Assembly (NCBI GenBank): GCA_030247725.1
Contig: JAOTRT010000018.1
Location: 1-48,912, forward strand
DNA length: 48,912 nucleotides
Source: Candidatus Nitricoxidireducens bremensis
GTDB lineage: Bacteria; Pseudomonadota; Gammaproteobacteria; Burkholderiales; Rhodocyclaceae
Direction: 5' to 3'
The position numbers and the translations under genes were made by a program. The notes beneath the pieces were generated by a model. That model was not told the origin of the DNA. It made no database searches and worked only from the letters and a program-made list of their open reading frames with translations. Below, piece after piece: positions 25,411 to 35,782 of the stretch. Each line of letters opens with the position of its first letter. Within the stretch, counting starts at the first letter, position 1.

Positions 25411-25851
25411 TCAGACGACGCGCTTTTCCGGCTTTCCGGCGGGGGCGGCCGGGGCTGCCGGCGACGCGGAGGGGGCGGCCTCGGCGGCTTTCTTCTTGTC
25501 GTCGGCGGGGGGCGCTTCAGCCGCCTTGGGCTTGTCCTCGGCTTCGGCCTTGGCGGGCACTTCTTCCGGCGGCGCGTCGGGCGAGACCACCTGGATGTTG
25601 TTTTCGCGCATGTAGGCGTCCATGTCGCGCCAACCTGCGTAGATGGCCGCCTTCGATGTCTTCGGGCTGCGCTCGTAGCACTCTTCCAGGGCCCGGCCCG
25701 AGTGCCGACAGGCGCTGCCGACGGCACGACCCTCCGCCTCGCGCTTGGCGTCTATCTTCCCCTGCTCGTCGAAAAGGGCGATCAGGTCGCAGCCTGCGAG
25801 GAGCAGGGCGAGTCCGGCGAGGATGGCAAGTTTGAGTGGGCGAAGGTTCAC
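25411..25851 (-). CDS. Putative lipoprotein with Ala/Lys/Pro-rich tail
   Basis: A 146-residue predicted lipoprotein. The signal peptide ends with lipobox LLAGC (Cys at about residue 21). A short globular part (about 22-88) has two more cysteines (SACRHSGRALEECYERSP), which could form a disulphide in the periplasm. The last 55 residues are low-complexity Ala, Pro, Lys and Glu, probably a spacer or peptidoglycan-facing tail. No family recognised. It is separated from the hydrolase gene by 105 bases and is divergent from the ugpB-like gene across an A/T-rich 222-base gap. Confidence 0.7.
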   Translation of the reverse strand: MNLRPLKLAILAGLALLLAGCDLIALFDEQGKIDAKREAEGRAVGSACRHSGRALEECYERSPKTSKAAIYAGWRDMDAYMRENNIQVVSPDAPPEEVPAKAEAEDKPKAAEAPPADDKKKAAEAAPSASPAAPAAPAGKPEKRVV

Positions 25852-26073
25852 GGGCGTCCGGCGCTAACACGGCTAAATCGTTATTACGGCACGGCGTTCG
25901 AAAAACTTTAAATATTGATGTCGCTGAAATTATTACACGAATCCTTGTTGCGGGGCCTGTTCGAGGCGGACTCCGCCATTCCGGCGGGGAAAGGTGGCCG
26001 TCCCGAGTCCAGCAGGATCGGGGCTGCACGTAATAAACTAGCGCCTTCGTAGAACCCAGCAGGAAAGGTTGCC

Positions 26074-27360
26074 ATGATGCGAGGTCTGTTGTTCTCCCTG
26101 CTTGCCCTGGCAAGCGCCACCGTCGCCGCGCAGGAAGTCAGCTTGCGCCATGCCCTGGACGGCAAGGCGCTGGATGCCCTGGCGACCCTGGTGGTCCGCT
26201 TCAACGATGAACAGCAGCGGCTGAAGGACAAGTTCAAGGCCAAGGTCGTCCTGGAGGATCAGCGCAGCGTCGAGGACAAGCGCCAGCTGCCCCACATGGC
26301 CTTCCTCGACGAGGAAGACGGCATGGCCTTCTTCGGCACCCGGCCGCGGTTCCGGCCCCTGCATCTGGTCATGAAGGACGCCAGGGAGAAGTTCGACGCC
26401 GGCCGCTTCTATCCCCAGGTGGCCGAGGCGGTGGACGACCTGACGGGCAAGGTCCAGGCCTTGCCCATGGGCCTGGCGCTGCCGGCCCTCTATATCAACC
26501 GCGACGCCTTCCGCAAGTCGGGGCTGGACCCGGACAAGCCGCCGCGCACCTGGTGGGAGGTCCAGAAAGCGGCCGGCGAACTCTTCGACCACGGCTACAA
26601 GTGCCCGCTGACGAGTTCCCGCTTTGCCTGGGTGCATATCGAGAACGTTTCCTCCCAGCACGGCGAATCCATCGTCTCCAAGTCCGGCAAATCCGAGCGC
26701 CTGACGGTCAACGCCATGGTCAATGTCAAGCACATCGCCCTCCTGGCGAGCTGGCACAAGAGCTTCTATTTCCACTATTTCGGTCCCGGCCACGAGGGCG
26801 ACCAGAAGTTCTCCAGCGGCACCTGCGCCATGCTGACGGGCGAATCCCCCGTCGCGGCCCAGTTGGTGCGCGATGCCAAGTTCGAGGTGGGCGTCGCCGA
26901 GCTGCCCCACTACGACGACGTATACGGCTTCAAGCCGGCCGACGTGCTGCCCGACGGCGCCGCCCTCTGGATTCTCGCCGACAAGAAGAAGGAGGACTAC
27001 AAGGCCGTCGCCCGCTTCATGAGCTTCCTGCTGCGGCCGGAGGTGCAGAACGAATGGATCAAGGCCACGGCCTTCCTGCCCATGACGCCGCAAGCCATGG
27101 ACGGCTTGCGCGCCTCCGGCGTGGCGCCGGCCATCCTGGCGCAGGCGGAGAAGCGCCTGTCCATGGCGAAGGTGGGCCACCGGGCGAAGAACGGCTTCGG
27201 CCGCGGCCGCATCCGCGAGATCCTCGCCGAGGAGATCGCCTTCGTCTGGCAGAACACCAAGCCCGCCAAGGAAGCCCTCGACACCGCCGTGCTGCGGGCG
27301 AACTCGGTGCTGTCCAGCCTTAACGAGCCGCCGGTGCGTACCGCCGCCGCGAAGAAGTAG
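26074..27360 (+). CDS. UgpB-like extracellular solute-binding protein
   Basis: A 428-residue periplasmic binding protein of ABC importer family 1, most like sn-glycerol-3-phosphate binding protein UgpB. A signal peptide occupies residues 1-19 (ending TVAAQ). The fold is recognisable from LATLVVRFNDEQQRLKDKF, PMGLALPALYINRDAFRKSG, GTCAMLTGESP and GGAALWI-like DGAALWILADKKKEDYKAVA. UgpB captures glycerol-3-phosphate and glycerophosphodiesters. The stop overlaps the GTG of ugpQ (TAGTG), which supports that substrate class. The usual permease and ATPase genes (ugpA, ugpE, ugpC) are missing here. An AGGAAAGG lies before the ATG. The name ugpB is left off because the identity rests partly on the neighbour. 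Confidence 0.82.
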   Translation: MMRGLLFSLLALASATVAAQEVSLRHALDGKALDALATLVVRFNDEQQRLKDKFKAKVVLEDQRSVEDKRQLPHMAFLDEEDGMAFFGTRPRFRPLHLVMKDAREKFDAGRFYPQVAEAVDDLTGKVQALPMGLALPALYINRDAFRKSGLDPDKPPRTWWEVQKAAGELFDHGYKCPLTSSRFAWVHIENVSSQHGESIVSKSGKSERLTVNAMVNVKHIALLASWHKSFYFHYFGPGHEGDQKFSSGTCAMLTGESPVAAQLVRDAKFEVGVAELPHYDDVYGFKPADVLPDGAALWILADKKKEDYKAVARFMSFLLRPEVQNEWIKATAFLPMTPQAMDGLRASGVAPAILAQAEKRLSMAKVGHRAKNGFGRGRIREILAEEIAFVWQNTKPAKEALDTAVLRANSVLSSLNEPPVRTAAAKK

Positions 27361-28079
27361 TGATCTATCCGCGCATCGTCGCCCACCGCTGCGGCGGGGC
27401 GCTGGCGCCGGAGAACACCTTGGCCGGACTGCGCATCGCCGCGCGGCTGGGCTGCCGGGGCGTCGAGTTTGACGCCATGCTCTCGGCCGACGGCGTGCCG
27501 GTGTTGATCCACGACGAAACCCTGGAACGCACGACGGACGGGCGCGGCGAGGTGGCCGGCCATTCCCTGGCCGAGTTGCGGCGGCTCGATGCCGGCAGCC
27601 GCCATGCCCCCGCCTTTCGGGGCGAACCGCTGCCGACGCTGGAGGAGGCCCTGCGTCTGTGCGAAGACCGCGGCCTGTGGGCCAATGTGGAGATCAAGCC
27701 CTCCGCCGGGCGCGAACGGGAAACCGGTACGGCGGTGGCGCGCTTGCTGGCCTCCTGCTGGAACGGCCACGGCGTCGTGTCCTCCTTCTCGGAACCCGCA
27801 TTGCAGGCAGCCCGGACCTGCCTGCCGGAGGCGCCCTTCGCGCTGCTGGTGGCGGCGCCGCCCGACGACTGGCTGTTCCGTCTGCGCCGTCTCGGCTGTG
27901 TCGCCCTGCACTGCAGCGCCGATCACGGCTTGGCGGTCGCGGCCCAGGCCGCGGCGGTCGGTGTGCCGGTGGCCTGCTACACGACGAACGACCGCAACGA
28001 GGGAGAACGCCTGCTGGCGGCCGGCGTGGCGGCCGTCTGCACCGACCGGCCCGATCTGTGGCGGCCGGAGGAAATGTAA
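27360..28079 (+). CDS. ugpQ: Glycerophosphodiester phosphodiesterase
   Basis: A 239-residue cytoplasmic glycerophosphodiester phosphodiesterase. Diagnostic features are AHRCGGALAPENTLAGL (His9, Glu18), the metal-binding VEFDAMLSADGVPVLIHDE (Glu36, Asp38, His50 region), and NVEIKPS. It hydrolyses glycerophosphodiesters to sn-glycerol-3-phosphate and an alcohol. It begins with GTG overlapping the stop of the binding-protein gene (TAGTG), a clear sign of coupling. Length is normal for UgpQ. The transport components that would bring in its substrate are not all present locally. Confidence 0.9.
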   Translation: MIYPRIVAHRCGGALAPENTLAGLRIAARLGCRGVEFDAMLSADGVPVLIHDETLERTTDGRGEVAGHSLAELRRLDAGSRHAPAFRGEPLPTLEEALRLCEDRGLWANVEIKPSAGRERETGTAVARLLASCWNGHGVVSSFSEPALQAARTCLPEAPFALLVAAPPDDWLFRLRRLGCVALHCSADHGLAVAAQAAAVGVPVACYTTNDRNEGERLLAAGVAAVCTDRPDLWRPEEM

Positions 28080-28140
28080 GCTCCGTTACGATGTCTTACA
28101 CCTGCCCGGTCTTCTCTCGGCGGGCGCGTGCGTTATTCGC

Positions 28141-28161
28141 GGCATGGGGCTGTCCCATGCC
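28141..28161 (+). promoter_or_regulatory. Hairpin before the EF-hand-like protein gene
   Basis: GGCATGGG and CCCATGCC form a perfect eight-pair stem with a five-base loop, ending 10 bases before the AGGAG of the next gene. No T tract follows, so it is more likely a leader structure than a terminator of ugpQ. Confidence 0.45.
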
Positions 28162-28183
28162 AACGAAAGATCAGGAGATCACG

Positions 28184-28591
28184 ATGAAACTCAAGACCGC
28201 CATCGCCGCCGCCATCGCCGCCATTGCCGTACCCGTGCTGGCCCAGACCGCTACGCCGCGTTTGGACCAGCGCCAGGCCAACCAGGAAGTGCGCATCCAG
28301 CAGGGCGTCCAGTCCGGTTCCCTGACGGCCAAGGAGGCCGAGCGCCTGGAGAAGGGCCAGGAACATGTCCAGAAGATCGAGGACAAGGCCAAGGCGGACG
28401 GCAAGGTCACCGCCCGCGAGCGGGAACGCCTCCACCAGGCCGAGGAAGTCCAGAGCCGCCACATCGCCCGCGAGAAGCACGACCGCCAGCGCGACATGAA
28501 CCACGACGGTCGCAACGACCGCCAGGAACGCCGCGCCGGCAAGGGTCCCGGCCAGGACCGCGGCAAGCATCTGGGCCAGAAGAAGCACTGA
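28184..28591 (+). CDS. Secreted helical protein with EF-hand-like loops
   Basis: A 135-residue exported protein (signal peptide 1-20, ending VPVLAQ). The mature part is highly charged and helical. Residues 104-115 (DMNHDGRNDRQE) fit a canonical 12-residue EF-hand loop with acidic or Asn ligands at positions 1, 3, 5, 9 and 12 and Gly at 6. Two degenerate copies with the same spacing are visible: residues 68-79 (KAKADGKVTARE) and 40-51 (QGVQSGSLTAKE). This suggests a small calcium-binding or formerly calcium-binding periplasmic protein. The start is fixed by an AGGAG 7 bases upstream; an in-frame ATG at 28158 would spoil the signal peptide. Function unknown. Confidence 0.75.
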   Translation: MKLKTAIAAAIAAIAVPVLAQTATPRLDQRQANQEVRIQQGVQSGSLTAKEAERLEKGQEHVQKIEDKAKADGKVTARERERLHQAEEVQSRHIAREKHDRQRDMNHDGRNDRQERRAGKGPGQDRGKHLGQKKH

Positions 28592-28612
28592 GGCAAGGCC
28601 CTTTCCCCATGC

Positions 28613-28639
28613 GCAAGGCCCGCCCAGCGCGGGCCTTGC
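28613..28639 (+). terminator. Terminator-like hairpin upstream of alaS
   Basis: GCAAGGCCCGC pairs perfectly with GCGGGCCTTGC over eleven bases around a five-base loop. The tail CGTTTCTTGCG has only a short T run, so termination may be weak and some transcription may enter alaS. Confidence 0.6.
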
Positions 28640-28703
28640 CGTTTCTTGCGCCGCCGCAATCGCGTAGAATCCGGTCCTTTCCCAGCCTCCATCGACCGCT
28701 GCC

Positions 28704-31340
<2,637 letters not shown>

Positions 31341-31377
31341 TCGCCGGAAAGTCGGCGGCCGACCCGGTCGCTGCAGT

Positions 31378-31398
31378 GCGCCTGCCGTCGGCAGGCGC
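31378..31398. terminator. Palindromic hairpin between convergent alaS and EAL-HDOD gene
   Basis: GCGCCTGCC and GGCAGGCGC form a perfect nine-pair stem with a GTC loop. It lies 38 bases after alaS and 9 bases after the end of the opposite gene. No T tract follows on the plus strand, so it may act through structure alone. Confidence 0.5.
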
Positions 31399-31406
31399 GC
31401 CGGGCG

Positions 31407-32660
31407 TCAGGTGTTCTCTTTGCCGATGTTGCTGGCCCAGGTCAGGGCCTGGGTCAGGCAGGCGTTCACCGTCATGTGATCCACGCTCTTCAGTTGCTCG
31501 GCGAGGTCGTGACAGGCCTGGCCGTCGCCGATCTCCAGGGCATGGGAGAGTTTGAGCAAGGTGCCCAGTTCGCCCTCGCCCTTCTCCAGGGCATCGTGGA
31601 TGTCGGCGGAGATGTTGATGCCCTTGAGAATCTCTTCCAGGGGGGCGCCCATCAGGGTCGGCATCAGGGACATGATGCCGGTCATGAAGGCGTGGTCCTC
31701 GAATTCCCGGTTTCCGGGACGCAGCTTGGCGGCGAGCAGTTCCATGAGACGGCCGCGGGTGGCGGCCAGTTGCAGCAGGGGACTGGCGACATCGCCGCCG
31801 CCCTGGGGGTTCGTGTAGAGCAGCAGCTGCAGCCAGCGCTGGAGCTGGCGGCGGCCGAGGATGGTGATGGCATGGCGCAGGGAGGTGACCTTGGTGCGCA
31901 CGCCGGTCGCCACCGAGTTCGTCAGGCGCATGAGGTTCATCGCCAGCCCCGGCTCGTGCTTGAACACGCCTTCCAGTTCCGTCGATTCCGCATCTTCCAG
32001 CACCAGGCCGAGCAGGCGTATCAGCGCCAACTGGGAATGGCCGAGCTTGCGGCCGGCGATGATCACCGGCTTGGCGAAGTAGTAGCCCTGGAACAATCCG
32101 TAGCCGAGGTCGTGGCAGTACTGGGCCTGCTCGCGCGAATCCACCTTTTCGGCCAACAGCTTGAGGGTGGGCCACTTCTTGAGGGCCTCGGTCGTACGCG
32201 CCAGCCCTGCCGAATCGAGGGGCATCAGGTCCACCTTGACGATCTCGATGAGGTCGAGCAGGGGCTTGAATTTGTCCTCGTAATTGACGAAGTCGTCGAG
32301 GGCGATGGTGAAGCCGTGGGCCTTGAGCTCCCGGCAGCGTTCGACGATCTGCGGCGTGACCTCCACCGTTTCGAGAACTTCGAGGACGATCTTGTCCTTC
32401 GGCAGCACTTCGAGGATGTCGGACAGCAGCAGGCTATCGTCGCAGTTGATGAAGCCCTTGTAGGGACCCAGCGCCTGCTCGACGCCGAGTTCGGCAAAGG
32501 CATGGTTGATGACGCTGGCGGTGGCGGCCAGATCGTCCTGGACGTTGGCCGAGTTCTGCTTCGAGCCGCTGCGGAACAGCAGCTCGTAGGCGAACATCTT
32601 GTGTTCGCGATCCAGGATCGGCTGGCGGCCGATGAAGATTTCTTCGCTTGCGTTGGCCAT
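31407..32660 (-). CDS. Degenerate EAL plus HDOD signalling protein
   Basis: A 417-residue protein of the EAL-HDOD (YuxH/CdgJ-like) family. The N-terminal half (about residues 8-205) follows the EAL fold from FIGRQPILDREHKMFAYELL through DDFVNYEDKFKPLL and VKVDLM, but the EAL signature reads ELL and several metal ligands are missing, so phosphodiesterase activity is unlikely. The C-terminal half (about 205-400) is an HDOD domain. Members regulate motility or biofilm formation by protein contacts. The ATG overlaps the phosphohexomutase stop by one base (TGATG), placing it at the end of the ilvE-to-mutase run. The assigned start matches the family N-terminus. Confidence 0.9.
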   Translation of the reverse strand: MANASEEIFIGRQPILDREHKMFAYELLFRSGSKQNSANVQDDLAATASVINHAFAELGVEQALGPYKGFINCDDSLLLSDILEVLPKDKIVLEVLETVEVTPQIVERCRELKAHGFTIALDDFVNYEDKFKPLLDLIEIVKVDLMPLDSAGLARTTEALKKWPTLKLLAEKVDSREQAQYCHDLGYGLFQGYYFAKPVIIAGRKLGHSQLALIRLLGLVLEDAESTELEGVFKHEPGLAMNLMRLTNSVATGVRTKVTSLRHAITILGRRQLQRWLQLLLYTNPQGGGDVASPLLQLAATRGRLMELLAAKLRPGNREFEDHAFMTGIMSLMPTLMGAPLEEILKGINISADIHDALEKGEGELGTLLKLSHALEIGDGQACHDLAEQLKSVDHMTVNACLTQALTWASNIGKENT

Positions 32661-34036
32661 CAGAAGGCGACCGTCAGCCCCGGCCAGGCGGTTTCGAGGG
32701 CGGCCTTGAATTCGGCCTGGATGCGCGCCAGCGCCTCCTGCGTGTCGGCCTCGAAGCGCAGCACCACCACCGGCGTGGTGTTGGAGGCGCGGGCGAGGCC
32801 GAAGCCGTCGGCGTACTCGGCGCGCACGCCGTCGAGGGTGAACAGGGACCTGGCGCCGGGGAACTTGCCGTACTTCTGCAGCTTCTCGACCAGGGCGTGG
32901 GGTTCGCCCTCCTTCATCTTGAGGTTCAGTTCCGGCGTCGAGATGGCGTTGGGCAGGTGCTTCAAGGGCCAGTTGGCATCCTTCCAGCGGGAGACGATTT
33001 CCAGCAGGCGTGCGCCGGCGTAGAGGCCGTCGTCGAAGCCGTACCAGCGCTCCTTGAAGAACATGTGGCCGCTCATCTCGCCGGCCAGCGGTGCACCGGT
33101 CTCCTTGAGCTTGCCCTTGATGAAGGCGTGGCCGGTATTCCACATGAGGGGCTTGCCGCCCTGGTGGCGCACCGACTGGGCGACCCAGCGCGAGCATTTG
33201 ACGTCGTAGATGATGGTGCCGCCGGGCACGCGCGTCAGTACGTCGGCGGCGAAGAGCATCAGTTGGCGGTCGGGGAAGATGATCTCGCCGTCCTTGGTGA
33301 CGACGCCGAGGCGGTCGCCGTCGCCGTCGAAGGCGAGGCCCAGTTCGGCATCGGTTTCCTTGAGCACGCGCTGCACGTCGCGCAGGTTCTCGGGCTTGGA
33401 GGGATCGGGATGGTGGTTGGGGAACTTGCCGTCCACCTCGCAGAACAGTTCGATCACCTCGCAGCCCATGCGGCGGAACAGTGCCGGGGCGAGGCCGCCG
33501 GCGACGCCGTTGCCGCAGTCCACGACGATCTTCATTGGCCGCGCCAGCTTGACGTCGCCGACGATGCGGTCCAGGTAGGCCTGGTCCACGTGGGCGCGGC
33601 AGAGCACGCCGCTGCCGCTGGCGAAGTTGCCGGCCTCGATGCGGCGGCGCAGCTCCTGGATGCGCTCGGCGAACAGGGTTTCGCCGCCGAGGACCATCTT
33701 GAAGCCGTTGTAGTCGGGCGGATTGTGGCTGCCGGTGACGGAGACGCAGCTGCCGACTTCCAGGTGGTGGGCGGCGAAATAGGTGACCGGGGTCGGCACG
33801 CAGCCGATGTCCACCACGTCGGTGCCGGTGCTGGTGATGCCGGCCGAGAGAGCGGCGACGAGATCGGGACCGGAGAGCCGGCCGTCGCGGCCGACGACGA
33901 TGGTCTTGATTTTCCTTTCGCGGGCCTCGCTGCCCAGGGCCTGGCCGATCTGGCGGGCGGCTTCGTTGGTGAGGGATTGGCCGACGATGCCGCGGATGTC
34001 GTAGGCCTTGAAAATCTCGGGAGCGGGCGTAGTCAT
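32660..34036 (-). CDS. Phosphomannomutase/phosphoglucomutase (AlgC/ManB type)
   Basis: A 458-residue alpha-D-phosphohexomutase. It begins IFKAYDIRGIVGQ, and the phosphoserine loop is TGSHNPPDYNGFK (Ser103), the metal-binding loop is DGDGDR (237-242), the sugar loop is GEMSGH and the phosphate-binding loop is RASNTTP near the C-terminus. It interconverts mannose-6-phosphate and mannose-1-phosphate, and often the glucose forms, supplying activated sugars for lipopolysaccharide or exopolysaccharide. Its neighbour waaF, a core lipopolysaccharide heptosyltransferase, fits that role. The stop overlaps the EAL-HDOD start by one base. An 80-base gap precedes the start. Upstream in-frame sequence is not protein-like. 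Confidence 0.93.
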   Translation of the reverse strand: MTTPAPEIFKAYDIRGIVGQSLTNEAARQIGQALGSEARERKIKTIVVGRDGRLSGPDLVAALSAGITSTGTDVVDIGCVPTPVTYFAAHHLEVGSCVSVTGSHNPPDYNGFKMVLGGETLFAERIQELRRRIEAGNFASGSGVLCRAHVDQAYLDRIVGDVKLARPMKIVVDCGNGVAGGLAPALFRRMGCEVIELFCEVDGKFPNHHPDPSKPENLRDVQRVLKETDAELGLAFDGDGDRLGVVTKDGEIIFPDRQLMLFAADVLTRVPGGTIIYDVKCSRWVAQSVRHQGGKPLMWNTGHAFIKGKLKETGAPLAGEMSGHMFFKERWYGFDDGLYAGARLLEIVSRWKDANWPLKHLPNAISTPELNLKMKEGEPHALVEKLQKYGKFPGARSLFTLDGVRAEYADGFGLARASNTTPVVVLRFEADTQEALARIQAEFKAALETAWPGLTVAF

Positions 34037-34116
34037 GGCGCTGTCTCGCGAAAGGGGGAGGGTCGGACGATTATCGCACGCCCTTTCCCCGCGCGAAACG
34101 GGCGTCGGCGCCGCTC

Positions 34117-34545
34117 TCAGTGCAAGGTCTTGGGCGTCTCGTTGACGGCGTCGGGCGGTGCCGGCGAGGCGTGATGCAGCACCATGCGCCAGCCGAGGGC
34201 GCCGCGCACATAGACGTTGGTGGCGACCACCGGCGCCCGCGTGACGTCGTCGCCGACGACGCTGATGACCTCGATCATGGTATGCACGGCGGTGAAGGGC
34301 GTCTGTACCACCGTCGGACTGGAGGCCTGCACCCGCAGCCGCGAGTCGCCCTTGAAAATGCGCGTCCACGCCTCGCGGATGGCGGCGTAGCCGACGAGAC
34401 GCGGGCCGCCGGGCGGGACGTAGACGATCTCCTCGTCCTCGGCCCAGACGGCCATCATGGCGTCGATATCGGCATGCTCCAGTGCCTCGTAGAACGCGGC
34501 TTCCACGTCCTGGGGCGAGGTGAACATCGGCTTTCCCGGCGGCAT
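34117..34545 (-). CDS. NTF2-like/SnoaL-type small protein
   Basis: A 142-residue protein with the NTF2-like fold of the SnoaL_3/DUF4440 group: an N-terminal helix pair (DVEAAFYEALEHADIDAMMA), the VWAEDEEIVYVPPGGP strand, GYAAIREAWTRIF helix and a final sheet ending with GWRMVLHHASPAP. Members are often annotated as ketosteroid isomerase-like and their function is usually unknown. The gene starts 4 bases after the waaF stop, so it is in that operon. An alternative ATG at 34527 would remove six residues; the one at 34545 has a GGAG about 8 bases upstream and is preferred. Confidence 0.82.
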   Translation of the reverse strand: MPPGKPMFTSPQDVEAAFYEALEHADIDAMMAVWAEDEEIVYVPPGGPRLVGYAAIREAWTRIFKGDSRLRVQASSPTVVQTPFTAVHTMIEVISVVGDDVTRAPVVATNVYVRGALGWRMVLHHASPAPPDAVNETPKTLH

Positions 34546-34549
34546 GGCA

Positions 34550-35548
34550 TCAACTCCGCAACAGCGCCAGCACCCGTTCCGGCAGCAGGTCGTTGAGGCA
34601 CTGCAGGTGTCCGAGCGGGCATTCGCGCTTGAAACAGGGACTGCATTCGAGCCCGAGGGAAACGATTTTCGCCTGGGGCGACATGGGGGGAGTGTAGTCG
34701 AAGCTCGAAGAACCGAATACCGCCACCAGGGGGCGATCCAGGGCCGCGGCGACGTGCATCAGCCCCGAATCGTTGCAGACGACCTGGCGGGCGGCGGCGA
34801 TGAGGTCGATGGCCTGTTCCAGGTTCGTGCGTCCGCACAGGTTGATGGCGGCGCCGTGGGAGAGCTCGGCGATCCGGTTGCCGATGGCGGCATCCTTGGC
34901 GGAGCCCACCAGCCACACCGGTGCGGCGGCGCTGCCGACGGCGTTCGCCAGGGCGGCGAAATGGCGGGCCGGCCAGCGCTTGGCGGGCCCGTATTCGGCA
35001 CCCGGACAGAAGACGACGGGCGCGCCGTCGAGGGGCAGGCCGAGGGCGGCGCGGGCCGCCCGCTGCTGGTCGGGCGAGGATTCCAGGCGGGGACGATGGC
35101 GGGAAGCGTGGTGTGTGCCCACATCCTCGGCGAGCTGGAGGTAGCGGTCGGCGAGGCGCGGATGGGCCGCCTTGTCGAGCCGGTGCATGTGGTTGACGAG
35201 GCCGTAGCGGGACTCGCCCTTGTAGCCGGTGCGCTTCGGAATGCCCGCGAGGAAGGGGATCAGCGCCGACTTCAGGGAATTAGGCAGCACCACGGCTTCG
35301 TCGTAGCCTTCGCGCCGGAGTTGCCGGGCGAGGCGCCAGCGACCGGCGAGATTCAGTTCGCCGTGGCGGAAGGGGCTGTCGATGACGCGCCGCACTTCGG
35401 GCATGCGCGCCAGCAGCGGCGCGCTCCAGGCCGCCGCCAGCACGTCCAGCGCCAGGCCGGCATGGCGCTCGTGGAGCCGCGTCAGCAGCGGCTGGGCGAG
35501 AATGGTATCGCCGATCCAGGACGGAGCGACGACGAGGATCTTCGTCAT
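34550..35548 (-). CDS. waaF: ADP-heptose:LPS heptosyltransferase II
   Basis: A 332-residue glycosyltransferase of family 9. The N-terminus KILVVAPSWIGDTILAQPLL is diagnostic for WaaF, with the catalytic-region Asp in WIGD. Other family blocks are GIPKRTGYKGESRYGLVNH, the donor-site FCPGAEYGPAKRWP and CNDSGLMHVAAALDRPLVAVFGSSS. The enzyme adds the second heptose to the inner core of lipopolysaccharide on the cytoplasmic side of the inner membrane. Length is normal. It sits 18 bases after the zinc-ribbon gene and 4 bases before the NTF2-like gene, in the ilvE run. Confidence 0.95.
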   Translation of the reverse strand: MTKILVVAPSWIGDTILAQPLLTRLHERHAGLALDVLAAAWSAPLLARMPEVRRVIDSPFRHGELNLAGRWRLARQLRREGYDEAVVLPNSLKSALIPFLAGIPKRTGYKGESRYGLVNHMHRLDKAAHPRLADRYLQLAEDVGTHHASRHRPRLESSPDQQRAARAALGLPLDGAPVVFCPGAEYGPAKRWPARHFAALANAVGSAAAPVWLVGSAKDAAIGNRIAELSHGAAINLCGRTNLEQAIDLIAAARQVVCNDSGLMHVAAALDRPLVAVFGSSSFDYTPPMSPQAKIVSLGLECSPCFKRECPLGHLQCLNDLLPERVLALLRS

Positions 35549-35566
35549 CCGGCCGCCGGCGGTCCC

Positions 35567-35773
35567 TTAGTGGTGGCCCTTCGGTCGTTCGCCGGTGAAG
35601 CGGTAGGTGGTGCCGCAGTAGGGGCAGGCCGCCTCGCCCTCGGCGTTCTTCAGCACGTCGAGGAAGACGCGCGGATGCCGCGCCCACAGCGGTGCGCCGG
35701 GGCGCGGGCAGTGGAGCGGCAGGTCGTGGGCGGTGACTTGGACGTCGCGGGTCTTTTCGTCGAGTTGGCTCAT
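35567..35773 (-). CDS. CHCC zinc-finger domain protein
   Basis: A 68-residue protein of the zf-CHCC family (related to the zinc domain of mitochondrial complex I subunit NDUFS6). The ligands are Cys22, His33, Cys50 and Cys53 in the context HCPRPG, ARHPRVFLDV and ACPYCGTTY. Bacterial members are small and uncharacterised. They are often found between ilvE and waaF in betaproteobacteria, as here, so position gives no specific function. The start lies 9 bases after the ilvE stop and a GAGG-like sequence precedes it. Confidence 0.9.
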   Translation of the reverse strand: MSQLDEKTRDVQVTAHDLPLHCPRPGAPLWARHPRVFLDVLKNAEGEAACPYCGTTYRFTGERPKGHH

Positions 35774-35782
35774 GGCGTTTCC

